Positions 12,967-23,800 of a stretch of 64,000 nt of DNA are shown here, piece after piece. Position 1 is the first letter of the stretch. The number at the start of each line of letters is the position of its first letter. The position numbers and the translations under genes are program-made. Origin of the DNA: Buxus sempervirens (Eukaryota; Streptophyta; Magnoliopsida; Buxales; Buxaceae); assembly GCA_947561395.2 (NCBI GenBank), contig OX387183.1, positions 60,619,915-60,683,914 on the forward strand. The letters run 5' to 3'. The notes under the pieces were generated by a model. It had not been told where the DNA came from. It ran no database searches and was given only the letters and a program-made list of their open reading frames with translations.

Positions 12967-13182
12967 CAAGTGTTTTAATTTTTTATTAAACAGAGAGGAC
13001 GTTAACGCCCTTTTAACGTGCATTGGCACAGGAACTTTGAAAAGATGGGACATGTGGCAGCTTGGTGGTGCGTGAGAGTTGCATGAGAAGAATTCAACTT
13101 TATTGTCTTTCCATCTCCAACCTTGGTTGTTATTTCCTTTTCTGTTCTTCTTCTCAAGCTCTTCTGGTTGGTGTTGAGGACA

Positions 13183-14589
13183 ATGTCCAAGTCCGATCCC
13201 AGTGCTTGGATAGAAAATAACACAGAAAATGAAGCTGTGGTGTGTGCTATCCTTGGATGGAAAAAGGAGAGCACCAACTCCAATGGTATTTGGGCCGGAG
13301 ACAGTCCTTTTGGTTTCTCCCTTTCTGTCATCATGGCTCAACTAATCTTGGCTTTCGTCTGTACCCGTCTCTTCTGGTTTCTTCTCAAACCTCTCAAGCA
13401 ACACCCAAATTCGTCTCCAGCGTCTTGGTAAGCTTGTCCATTCTTCCTCAACGGCTTTGAGTATTACATCATTAATGGATTAAGATCTAATTGTACCGGA
13501 AAGGCTTGGGATGTTGTTGCTCTGAGGCCTTTGATCGGGAAGGTGATTCATCGACCAGGTACCCAGAATACCAAACAGAGGAAAAAAAAATTTGAAAAAG
13601 AAGAGATTTATTGAAATTATAGAGATTGGAAAGCAGAGGTCTATTAGATTAGACTATTGCATTACATGATACATTAGTTGGGGTTTCTCTGTGTCATGCT
13701 TTTTTCTAGTGAAGGCAAACTCTTGAGTTTGAACTAAATCTTATTTGTTTGTTGTATGGGATTGTCCAGGGAGATAGCGTCTTAGGCCCTTCTGTTCTAG
13801 GACGCAATTTAAGATTTAGGATGACAGTCTTTCCCCGAATAGAAGTAGTGGTTTAAACGTAATAGCTACTCTGGGCGTAATTTAGGCCATGTTCCTTATT
13901 TCAGTACTGAGAACGAACACTTCTCAGATGCTGAAGCCAGGGAAAAGGGCTCTGGTTTTGGGCTCTGCATCTGTCTTCCTTCCTTTCCTGTTGGTCGTAG
14001 GACTCATTATTCTTCTACGTGATCACTTTCAGTGGATTATCAGAATCCTTCTTCTTCCTATTAACTTCGTCTTTATCGGTGACGGCCTTCCCTCCTGTTG
14101 TTCACGCACTGGGTGAGCTCGATCTTCTCACTTCCGAACTGGGTCAGATTGCTCTGTTCTCGGCGATGACCGACGACGTGATTGGATGGTTCTTCTTGGC
14201 TCTAGCTATTGTGTTCTTTCAACGAAACGCCACGGCCACATTCGTGGCCCTCGTGTTGCTTTTTATTTTTTTGGTTTTCCATCGTTTTTCTCCTACGTCC
14301 TGTAATTCTGTGGATCATCAAGAGAACACCAGAGGGGAAACCAGTAGCTGAAGTTTACATCGTAGCCATACTATTTCTCGTGCCATTTCTGGGATTGATA
14401 GGCGACGTAATAGGTGCAACTGTTTTTATCGGGCCTCTGATTCTGGGGTTGATTATACCGGACGGGCCACCTCTAGGTGCCACATTGACGGAAAAGACAG
14501 ATCTTATGGTCAGAGAGTTTCTTGTACCTCTGTTCTTTGTCGTCGCCGGTATTAACACCAACTTATTTGCGATACAGGACTTGAGAAAA
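13183..14589 (+). pseudogene. CHX cation/H+ exchanger pseudogene, 5' part
   Basis: N-terminal membrane half of a CPA2-family CHX antiporter. In intact form this is an endomembrane or plasma-membrane K+/H+ exchanger. Exon 1 starts about 13183 and includes SNGIWAGDSPFGFSLSV and the first helix. A phase-0 intron is visible from 13428 (GTAAGC) to 13769 (TCCAG), rejoining family-like text, SVLGPSVLGR. Decay is clear. A 2-bp insertion shifts the frame just before the intron (LLKPLKQ). An indel and stops interrupt exon 2 near 13853-13885. The frame shifts again near 14020-14040 and in a T-run near 14270. The conserved segments SLSVTAFP, LTSELGQIALFSAMTDD and FVVAGINTNLFA remain readable in different frames. 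The gene is cut at 14589 by a Helitron and resumes at 18912. Confidence 0.9.
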
Positions 14590-15065
14590 TCTATATATTA
14601 AGCGAAAGGGGGGTGGCGTTTGACGTGTACCCCCCCCCCCCCCCCCCCCCCCGTTGCTTCGGAGGCTCGGGATAGCCTCGCGTGCTTTGGCGTGCCCGAG
14701 CCTCGCAAAAAAATAAAAAAAAAACTTCGTCGTTCCCAAAACAGTTCCAGTCGAGAGTTCCAGAAAGCTCTGAACCCTCCCTCTCTCTCCCTTCTCTACA
14801 TTGATGCTCTGTTGTTTACCGAAAGAGCTACCGTCGAGAGGGTTCGAGAAAGCTCCAAACTTCTGGCAAGAAGAAAAAAAAAATTGGGGCTTCGTTCTGT
14901 GAAGAAGGCTCCTGACCCCGATCAACAAGCTTCGATCAATCTTCTTCTCTCCCGCAGCCCTTCGAGACTATTCCTCTTTCTTACTCCCTCGAAAGCGCCG
15001 TGCGGTCTTTCTCTCTCCCTCTCTCTCGCACTTTCCCTCTCTTCTACGGCTCTACCTGTCTTCCC

Positions 15066-15350
15066 GGTGATGGAGGAGGAGGAGGCGACATCACCCAGGT
15101 ATCCCTTGCCTACCCCCTCCATCCCCCTTTCTCTCTATCTCACTCTCTTCTTCTTCAGTTTTATGTTTTTTTTAAGGGTTCCGCAACCGTGCCTGGCGGA
15201 ATCCGCCTGTTCCGAGCCGTCCAAACGGCGCCGCTGCGCCTTCCCGTCTCCCTATTTCCCCCTTCTCCCAGTCCCCCACCCCTCCTCTATTTCTCTCTCT
15301 CTCTCTCTCTCCTTCCCTAAATCCCTATTCCCTCTCTCAGTCGATTAAGA
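15066..15350 (+). pseudogene. Captured leader and possible first exon, gene unknown
   Basis: A CT-rich, GC-elevated stretch inside the Helitron that looks like the 5' leader of a plant gene. An ATG near 15070 opens a short acidic peptide (MEEEEATSPR), followed by a plausible donor (CAG/GTATCC). The CT-repeat tract at about 15290-15315 is also leader-like. The composition contrasts with the AT-rich Helitron body. It could belong to the same source gene as the Aux/IAA fragment downstream, but I cannot show this. Confidence 0.35.
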
Positions 15351-15493
15351 GTGACGACTCACAGTGGAGTCTCAATCGATAGCCGGGAAACAGTCCACTG
15401 CAAAGTAAGATTACAAGAACTGTTCAATTCTTGAAGAAAAGGTTAATTATATTTGTTAATGTCGGGTTTTGATTTTTGTGTTCCGGCTTTCAG

Positions 15494-15695
15494 AGCTCAA
15501 GTGGTTGGATGGCCACCAGTGAGATCGTTCAGGAGGAATGCGTTGATCAGCAGCTGTACGTATGTGAAGGTCGCCGTCGACGGAGCGCCGTACCTTCGGA
15601 AGGTAGACTTGGAGACCTACCGTAGCTATGAGCAGCCGTTCAAGACTTTGGAAGATATGTTTAGTTGCTTAACCATCGGGACCGAAGATCCCTGA
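15494..15695 (+). pseudogene. Captured Aux/IAA gene fragment (degron plus start of PB1)
   Basis: The fragment begins right after an intron-like acceptor (GGCTTTCAG, about 15486-15494). It reads [15 protein letters not shown], the domain II degron recognised by TIR1/AFB auxin receptors, and continues into domain III ([17 protein letters not shown] ... MFSCLTIG), the first half of the PB1 interaction fold. It then ends in a stop at 15693-15695. The repressor domain I (LxLxL) and the second half of PB1 are missing, so it is not a complete Aux/IAA. It lies within the Helitron, which explains its isolation. GC content is higher than the surrounding DNA. Confidence 0.88.
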
Positions 15696-17118
15696 GGTGA
15701 TACTCCGTTTGAATACCAAGTGTTTGTGGTTGTTTTTCTTATGTATTGTCTTTAGAATAGGAGAGGTTATGGCTTATGCTGATGATCATCAACGGTTCAT
15801 TTTCCTTCTGTGAGAAGTTATCTCCAAATTATCAAACAATAGAGCTGTAAATGAAATTCCATCTGTTTAATGAATTTTATGAGTTTATGTCGATCATCTT
15901 GGTACTCATGAGCAAAAAATTAGGGAGAAAATTATGGGTTTCCTTTTATCTGCCATCTTTTTAGTATGCAATGGGAAAAAGAAATACTTTCATGTAGATT
16001 GTTTAATACAGTGTGATTTTTTTTAGATCTTTGGTCTTAAACTCATGTGCTTCGCAATACTTAAGTGGAATTTTTGACTGCATCTTCTCCATTCTTAGAA
16101 TACTTCCTCTTTTATGTTCGTTTTTACATTTTGATGCGCTTTATTTATCTTTTATTTTTTACAATTTCAGCTCTATTTAATTTTACGGTTAGGTTTTTAT
16201 TTGCTTGCAGTTTAGGGAATTCGATCCCCTTTTCTTTTTTTTTTTCTGACGTTGGTGTATTTTGGGTGAAAATATTTGTTATTGATTGGCTTTTTCATCT
16301 GAATTCACAATTGAATTGTTTAAGCACTGCCTCAGATCGATCAGCAAGCAGCGGAATCACTTGGAAAGAGTGAGAAACCTTGACCGGAGGAGTTCATCAA
16401 TGAAACCCCAACGAAAACAGGGGTAGTCGTTCCTCTGAAGCATCAGCTAAAGAAGAAAATACCTGAAAGACAATAGGTTCTTCTCCACTCCATGTTAAGA
16501 GTCCTATCTCCACGTTGGAGTCATATTAGTTGTAGAAGTTACAACATTGTTTATACTATTCACTTTGGTTGCTAGAATAATTATAATCAGCTCATCCAGA
16601 ATTTCCCTCCTAAACAATGATGAAACATTCACTTGAAAGTGATCAACGTAATGTCATTAAGGCTATATCACATTTTGAGGGCAAAGTTTGTGTCTCCAAT
16701 CCGACCCTTTTAGTTGTGCCTTTCTACTTACTATGTTGACAACAAATATGATTACCGATTCTGCTAGCTTTCTTTACCTAATACAACATTTTTTTAATCT
16801 AACAGAAGAACTGATGGATATTGCTCTAATATTTTATTTACTCAGTTATTGCTATGTATCTTTGTTGGTTCTATGCTTTCCCCAACTATAAATTGTTGAG
16901 TTTGATTAATTTTTATTAGTAAAAATAGTTTTTTTAATCTAACAAAAGAACTAATGGGTATTGCTCTGATATTTTATTCAGCCAATGGCTGTTGTATATC
17001 TTCATTTGCTTTATGCCTTCCCCATTAGATATAAATTGCTGAGTTATATTAATTTTTATTTTGTAAACGGTTGTTATAGGAATTAGGAATCTTATATGGT
17101 GTGCTAGGCTTTGTGGAA

Positions 17119-17595
17119 ATGCACAACCAAAATATTTACTTGACAATAGTGTTTCTCTGCTTTCTGGCTTTTGTGCTGCTATCTTATGCCATTAGGATGA
17201 GCATTTCACTGCAGAACTTCAAGGTTCAGAAGCACTTGAAGTGTTTAAAAAAACCTGCCTTGAAAAGCATTAAGGTGACTTTCTTTTCTTTTCCGAAAAT
17301 TTTGTTGACTATTTCCTCTTTAAGTATTCATGAATTTTTTTTTAAAATTATTTTGCCTGTAGTTTGGGTGATTCCATCTATTTATCGTGAAAATTTGTGT
17401 TTATGGGGTTCGTTGATATTTCATGTCTTTGTTTGATGGGTTTGTCAATGGTATTAGGCAATGAGCATAAGAATTCATGCCATCTTCACTGATTTTTGAT
17501 GTTGAAACAGGGTCCAGATGGAGATATAATCAACTGTCCATCTCTTTCAGCATCCTACTTTTGATCACCCATTCCTACAGAACCACATAGTTCAG
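17119..17595 (+). pseudogene. Captured neprosin-domain (DUF239-type) gene fragment
   Basis: Two exon remnants with their intron. Exon 1 (17119-17274) begins with Met and a hydrophobic signal-peptide-like stretch (IYLTIVFLCFLAFVLLSY). It ends VQKHLKCLKKPALKSIK, the conserved start of the neprosin activation peptide. The intron runs 17275-17510 (GTGACT ... AACAG). Exon 2 reads GPDGDIINC, then after an apparent 2-bp deletion HPTFDHPFLQNHIVQ in another frame, ending at a donor near 17595. The peptidase domain that should follow is absent. This is a Helitron-captured 5' part of a secreted glutamic-peptidase-like gene, now broken. Confidence 0.82.
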
Positions 17596-17847
17596 GTTCC
17601 ACTTCCTGTCGTTTGCTATTATGTCTAAGGTTTTTTTCTTTCTTTGTTTTTTCTTTTTTCAGACTTTTCTATTTTATAGTACGCCTTTTAGTTCGGGTTC
17701 CACCTTGATGACACTTTGCCTCCTCCATAATAGACAGCTAGAACCAACAACCTTAGTGTCAGGGCAGCATTGAGCGAGAGCCATTTCGAGGAAGCCACAT
17801 ATTGATCATCTCAATGCCTTACTGACCTCCTTGGAGGTAGGGAGGGG

Positions 17848-18126
17848 ATGAATTTGGCATCTTTGTCAAGGATAAACGACATAAAGATTGCACCAATCAT
17901 GGATCAGGAGACGTATTTAGAAGAGAAGGGCTATTGGAGGTGTTCAACGCTGATGGATGATGTGAAGACGGCGATGAAGAATTCAATAGAGTTCACCAGA
18001 CACGGCTTGACAATCATGGTTAAGATCTTGGGTGTTCTTGCAGATTTTGACATTCCCATTATACGCTACAAATTAGCCTATTTAATTTCCAATTCCTTTG
18101 GCGGCCGTTTCAATCATCAAGAATGA
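17848..18126 (+). other. Open frame in the Helitron, family unknown
   Basis: A 92-aa frame (MNLASLSRINDIKIAPIMDQ...) with balanced composition and no low-complexity sequence, so it may be another captured exon. I do not recognise it. It does not look like the missing neprosin peptidase domain. It ends about 780 bp before the Helitron terminus. Confidence 0.3.
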
Positions 18127-18881
18127 TCCAGTCATCATGGGTTTTCATTATTGGTTTAGATTGTAACTGAGAACCAAGAAATGGAGGTCCCATTGCTTTT
18201 TTCGGCAACTGTATGGAGGTTCCATTGCATCCATTATTTGTTTCTGCTGTATTGCATATATCCAACCAAAGTTCATTACATTTATCTTAGCAACATATTG
18301 TAATTTAAATGTCACTTTCGTTTGTGCTATTCTACTATTACACAACATTCATTTTCTTTGGAATCATATATTATGTGCTAAGCATTGTTTGTTTTCTATA
18401 TTTGGAATTTGTAGTAGCATTCTCATCTATTTCATATGGCATCATTGCAGCTTATGGTTAATCTTCTGACATCAATCTGGTCCTACTCAGAATGAAGAAT
18501 CCTTCTTGGAGACCGCAATGAGACTATTTTTTAGGCATAAAGTTCAAGCTGAAATTGAACTAATTTAGATTTAGTTATATCTTAACCTTCATTAAGCTAT
18601 AACATTGCAATGGATACATATTTTAAATAGAAGTGAATTTTTGTTTTTGCATTTCAGTCAAATCTTACTCTATCTTCACATTGCTTTTTTAATTAGGCAA
18701 AACCTATTCTGTTATGCCCACTGCTCTCATTTTCCACCTAGATCTTTTGTTGTATTTAACAATTTGCCCCTTCTAGGAGTTTGAGAATACTGACAACTTT
18801 ATCCCTTTTATTCTAAGGTACAAGGTAGACTTGGCATTTAAAAGAAGACAGCTGAGTCAAAATAATTATTAAAACTATTTG

Positions 18882-18911
18882 CCCGTGCATCGCACGGGCC
18901 ACATTGCTAGT
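18882..18911 (+). repeat. Helitron 3' terminator hairpin and CTAG end
   Basis: An 8-bp perfect stem (GCCCGTGC/GCACGGGC) with a 3-nt loop ends 7 nt before the terminal CTAG. This is the classic signal for termination of Helitron rolling-circle transposition. Confidence 0.93.
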
Positions 18912-19004
18912 TTATGTTATTAGAGTTCATCGTCTTCGTAGGATAGCTGGGGAAGCTATTCGGCGCTCTGCTCTCTTCACTCTATCTCAAGATGAGCTTT
19001 CGAC
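18912..19004 (+). pseudogene. CHX pseudogene, sliver between Helitron and Copia
   Basis: About 93 bp of CHX exon between two transposons. In the frame continued from 14589 it reads FMLLEFIVFVG, a stop, then LGKLFGALLSSLYLKMSFR, matching the helix region before the last transmembrane segments of CHX proteins. The final five bases TCGAC (19000-19004) are the Copia target duplication. Confidence 0.88.
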
Positions 19005-19326
19005 TGACGAAAATAGAAGATGAAGATAGAAGAATTCAGATCTGGAAAAACAGTATTTCTTGCTGTATTTTTCATACCATTCATGGGAGTATTACATCAC
19101 CCTTTATAGGATCTTACCTAACTATGAATAAAGAAAGAAGCTTTACATTCTGGAAACCTTCCAGAGAATATCTACAGCAGTACAATGAGTTAGGAAATGA
19201 TTCAAAACAGATCCTATAATCAAGGAACTAATCAAGGAACCAATTCCTATAATCAAGGAACTAATTCTTAATCGGTTAAGGAAATAAATCTCCAGATCCT
19301 TCAATTTAGGAACTAATTCTTCAACA
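19005..19326 (-). repeat. Copia 3' LTR
   Basis: 322 bp, matching the other LTR without a visible difference. It follows the polypurine tract on the minus strand. It is flanked on the left by target duplication TCGAC. Confidence 0.95.
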
Positions 19327-19333
19327 CTCCCCC

Positions 19334-20749
19334 TCAAGTTGGTGCATAGATATCACACATGCCCAACTTGTCTACTAATTTTGAGAAGATCCGATTTGAG
19401 ACAGCTTTAGTAAGAAGATCGGCCAACTGATCTTCTGATCTGATCTTAGGTAACTCCAATATACCCTCATCAAGCTTTTCTTTAATAAAGAATCTGTCCA
19501 CCTCTACATGTTTTGTACGATCATGTTGGACTGGGTTATGAGCAATATCACACGCAGCTTTATTGTCACAATACAATTGAATGGATTGCATAGATGAGTA
19601 CCCCAAATCTTGCAAAAGAAGTTTCAGCCACAACGCTTTACAAAGAGCAAGAGCCATACCTCTGAATTCAGCTTCTGCACTTGAACGAGCAACAACATTT
19701 TGTTTCTTGCTTCTCCATGTAACAAGGTTACCCCCCACAAACGTAAAGTAACCAGAAGTTGATCTCCTATCATCTTTAGCTCCAGCCCAATCAGCATCAG
19801 TATAAGCATCAATGTTGTAACAGTCTGTCGCATCGATGTTACAACAGTCTGTGTTTTTAGTGAATAGAACCCCTTTTCCAGGTGCAGATTTTAAATACCT
19901 CAAGATGCGCATGACTGCATTCATATGTTGTTCTCCTGGATCATGCATAAATTGACTAACAATACTCAATGCGTAAGCAAGATCCGGTCTTGTATGTGCT
20001 AAGTACATCAATCTCCCTACAAGTCTTTGGTATCTCACTTTATCAGTTGGAACTTGGTCTGACTCAACACATAACTTCAAACCTTCTTCCACCGGTGTAT
20101 CAGCTGGTTGACATGCTGACATTCCAGTTTCTTGTAATAGATCCAAAGTATACTTTCTCTGTGACAGAAATATCCCTTTCTTAGATCTAGATACTTCAAT
20201 CCCAAGAAAATATTTTAAAGAACCTAGGTCCTTCATTTCAAATTCTTTAGATAAGTACTCTTGTAGTGCCTTCCTTTCTTCTGGATCATTCCCTGTGACT
20301 ACCATATCATCTACATAGATGATGAGTGCAGTGATCTTACCTTGTTGCCTTTTTAGAAACAATGTATGATCTGAGTTGCTTTGATGGTAGCCAAAGCCTA
20401 TCATGGCTTTTGTAAATCTTCCAAACCATGCTCTTGGAGACTGTTTCAATCCATACAATGATTTCTTTAATCTGCACACCTTCTGACTGTGTTTTGCTGG
20501 TGTCATGTAACCCGGTGGAAGGTTCATATAAACTTCTTCAGATAATTCTCCATGTAGAAAGGCATTCTTCACATCAAATTGTTGCAATGGCCACTCCAAA
20601 TTTGCAGCTAAAGACAACAACACCCGAACAGTGTTGATTTTAGCTACAGGTGCAAATGTCTCTGTGTAGTCAATCCCATAGGTTTGGGTTCTTGTAAGCT
20701 TGTCTCTGTGTACTTGTAAGCTTGAAACTTTGTTCTTCATTTGTGGCAT
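19334..20749 (-). CDS. Copia reverse transcriptase-RNase H (3' part of pol)
   Basis: 471-aa frame in the same reading frame as the upstream gag-pol part. It starts to match the Copia RT family at TQTYGIDYTETFAPVAK and carries the RT catalytic box YVDDM. RNase H follows (AYTDADWAGAKDDRRSTSGY, RSSAEAEFR, YCDNKAAC), ending with DRFFIKEK...LADLLTKA. Just before RNase H there is a duplicated eight-residue block (TDCCNIDA / TDCYNIDA). The N-terminal part before TQTYG (MPQMKNKVSSLQ...) is not family-like and replaces the usual RT start. The Met chosen is simply the first in this open stretch. Translation by itself is unlikely, since pol is normally made as part of one polyprotein. Confidence 0.9.
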   Translation of the reverse strand: MPQMKNKVSSLQVHRDKLTRTQTYGIDYTETFAPVAKINTVRVLLSLAANLEWPLQQFDVKNAFLHGELSEEVYMNLPPGYMTPAKHSQKVCRLKKSLYGLKQSPRAWFGRFTKAMIGFGYHQSNSDHTLFLKRQQGKITALIIYVDDMVVTGNDPEERKALQEYLSKEFEMKDLGSLKYFLGIEVSRSKKGIFLSQRKYTLDLLQETGMSACQPADTPVEEGLKLCVESDQVPTDKVRYQRLVGRLMYLAHTRPDLAYALSIVSQFMHDPGEQHMNAVMRILRYLKSAPGKGVLFTKNTDCCNIDATDCYNIDAYTDADWAGAKDDRRSTSGYFTFVGGNLVTWRSKKQNVVARSSAEAEFRGMALALCKALWLKLLLQDLGYSSMQSIQLYCDNKAACDIAHNPVQHDRTKHVEVDRFFIKEKLDEGILELPKIRSEDQLADLLTKAVSNRIFSKLVDKLGMCDIYAPT

Positions 20750-20800
20750 GGTTGTCCGATCCGTTGGAGCAACATGGTCACCACCATCTAGCTTTCTCTA

Positions 20801-23800
20801 CTAGCATGCCCATCCCACTGGCTTCTTCCCTGGTGGACAATCAACAAGTTCCCAAGTTTGATTCTTTTGCAAGGCATTCATCTCTTCATTCATAGCAACT
20901 TTCCATCTTGGGTCAGCTAAGGCTTCCTGCACACTGTTAGGAATAGCTACAGTAGACAATTGATTCACAAATGATTGATTTGATTCAGACAGATTTTTGT
21001 GAGACACATAATGACTCATGGGATACTTAACTCTACTAGACAGTTCAGGTTCATATGTGGGCTTAGGAATACCTCTGGTTTGACGATGTGGCAGCTGTTT
21101 TATTTGTGGTTGAGATCCTCTATCAAGAACATCCTCAGTAGATGATTGGTGTGGTATATTGACGGGAGGCTCGCCCTCAAATAGGAATGGACTGGTGTCT
21201 TCTGATTGTGTTATTCCTTCTGTTTCACCAGTGCCTTCTATTTGTGTTCCTCCTTCAGTTTCTGGCCATTCACCATCATCTGATTCAGCAATATTTTCTG
21301 CTGTTTCTGTGACAGACGGTTCTGTTGCAGCAGGTGTTGCAACATCGTTAGGACAGACCTCTCCAGCAGCAGTTTCTTCACAAATCTGATATTCATACTG
21401 TATCAAATCATAATCTAGAGTCTGAATTTCCTTCTGATACTCCCCCTGAAGTTTAGACTCAGATAAGAAATACATTTCATCTTCATGGAAAACCACATCC
21501 ATTGTGATAAACATGCGTTGAGTTGGAGGATGATAACATCGGTACCCCTTTTGGTGTATAGCATATCCAACAAAAACACATCGCAACGCTCGAGGAGCTA
21601 ACTTGTTGCGTTGATGTTTATAGAGATGGACAAAAGCTACACAACCAAAGATATGAGGAGGTAAATTTGGGACACTTGTTGTACCAACAGCAGTAGTAAG
21701 AACTTGAAGGGGTGTCTGGAATTCAATAGAGCTAGAGGGAACTCTATTGATCAAATATGCTGCAGAAGTAAGGGCTTCTCCCCAATAGGATAATGGCATA
21801 TGGGCTGCAATCAAGGAGGCACGAACCACTTCCAACAAATGTCGATTTTTCCGCTCTGCAACACCATTCTGTTGGGGTGTATTGGAACAAGTAGTTTGAT
21901 GGATAGTGCCATGGGCGTGCAAAAACTTTTGAAGTTCAGAACTTTGATATTCTCCACCATTGTCACTCCGAAGAATCTTGACTTGGGCATTGTATTGAGT
22001 TTCAACAAATTTATGAAACTTTTGAAATAATGAGTTCACTTCACCTTTGGATTGCATTAAATATAACCAAGTCATCCTTGTACAATCATCAATAAAAGTA
22101 ACAAACCAACGAGATCCTCCCAAAGTATTGACTTTAGATGGCCCCCAGACATCAGAATGTATCACCATAAATGGAAGTGGACTTAATGTCAAACTCAATG
22201 GAAATGGTGTGCGATGGCTTTTGGCCATTTCACATACATCACAATGGAAACTAGAAACATCCACTTTTATGAATAAACTAGGAAATAATTTCCTTAGATA
22301 ACCAAATGAAGCATGCCCAAGACGTCTATGCCATAGCCAGATTTCAGATATCTTCTTCTCCCCCTCATAGCCATTCACTGCCAAGACTTGATGTAACTTG
22401 TCTGAGATTCCGGACACCAAATCCAGATAGTATAGCTTGCCTCGTCTAATACCACAACCAATCGTCTGCTTTGTTTGGATGTCCTTAAAAACACAACAAT
22501 CAGGCCAAAAGATTACAACACAAGATAAGGCTTTAGTTATTTGAGAAACTGACAAGAGATTATATTCTAAAGATGGGACAACCAAAACAGAAGTGAGGTT
22601 TAAAGTATCAGTTAGGGACAAGGATCCTTCCCCAATAACTGGGGTAGTGTTACCATTGGCAGTTGAAACAAGTTGTTGTGAGGAAGGTTTAAGAAGATTT
22701 ACCTGTCTAGAATCAAATATCATATGATCTGTAGCACCAGAATCAATTATCCATGCACTATTAGAAACAGGTGAAGAAATATTAAAAACCTTACCACCGT
22801 TATCTGTAGTGGCTACGAACACGGAGGAAGTCTGGATTTCGGCATCTGTTCCAATATCTGTTGCAACATCTGTTGCAACAACAGCAGCAGCAGCAGCAGG
22901 TCCAGTTTTCTTCTTCCGGGCTGCACGGCTATGATCCCACCATTCGGGATATCCCACCAGTTCAAAGCATCGATCTTTGGTATGCCCAATCTGATTGCAA
23001 TGGGTGCACTTATATGTAAGCTTATCAACACCATTTGTACGCTTTGGAGGAAAGTCTCTTTGGCGGTCCTCTCGATTGTGGGTTGGGCGGTTGCGGGTCA
23101 TCATTGCGGAAGCTTCAGATTTTTCAGATTCCCCAACCAGGGTTGCTCGACGTACCACCTCTCTTCGAATTAATGAATAGCATTCTTCCAAATCTGGAAC
23201 AAGTTCTTTGCGTAGAATCTCTCCACGAACTTGATCAAATGATGCATCCAATCCAGCAAGAAATATATGCACCCTTAGTCGTTCAATAGACTTTCGGTAT
23301 GCAATGATATCATCAGGATCCTTCATGACAACTTTATCACGATGATCCAATTCTCGGAAAACTCCGGTTAACTCTCCATAATATTCTGAGAGAGACTTTC
23401 CCTTTTGTGCAGCTGTAAATGCCTTCTGATTTAAAACAAATACCTGCAATTCATCACTTCCATCATAGAAGGCTTTTGATAGAGCACTCCAGATGTCGTA
23501 GGCAGTGGATAAGCGTACATAACGCTTCATAATTTCTGGAGTCATGGACATCAATATCCATCGTTTCACTTTCTGATTTTCAGCATACCACCTTTCATAG
23601 CCATCTTCAAATTCTGCAGGTGGCTTCGTCTTACACCGAATATAAGAGAGTTTCTCTCTTTCGGCGATGTGCATCTCCATCAACTGTGACCAAATATCAT
23701 AATTTGATTCATTTAAAATGATTCCAGCATTAAAAATACCTTCAGATTGAACAACGGTAGGAACTGATCTTGGTTGAGATGGTTCCGGCATGTTGTTGGA

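Larger units (their letters stand above)
14590..18911 (+). mobile_element. Non-autonomous Helitron carrying captured gene fragments
   Basis: The 5' end is TCTATATATTAAG and the 3' end CTAG, preceded by a strong hairpin: GCCCGTGC at 18882-18889, loop ATC, GCACGGGC at 18893-18900, then 7 nt to CTAG. Insertion is exactly between host A (14589) and host T (18912), with no target duplication, as Helitrons do. Joining the flanks restores the CHX reading frame (DLRK then FMLLEFIVFVG). No Rep/helicase is present, so it depends on another element. Inside are a 23-base C run (14630-14652), GC-rich leader-like DNA with a possible first exon near 15070-15098, an Aux/IAA fragment and a neprosin fragment, all in the same orientation. 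Confidence 0.93.

Noticed and set aside
12847-13431. Minus-strand frames of 110-164 aa over the start of the CHX pseudogene
   Set aside because: They are antisense shadows of CHX exon 1 and the neighbouring hairpin.
14620-15348. 242-aa open frame starting with a proline run
   Set aside because: The proline run is only the 23-base C homopolymer and the rest is CT-rich leader-like DNA inside the Helitron. No domain is recognisable.
15453-15695. A complete small Aux/IAA gene
   Set aside because: Repression domain I and the second half of PB1 are missing and the piece lies inside a Helitron, so it is a captured fragment.
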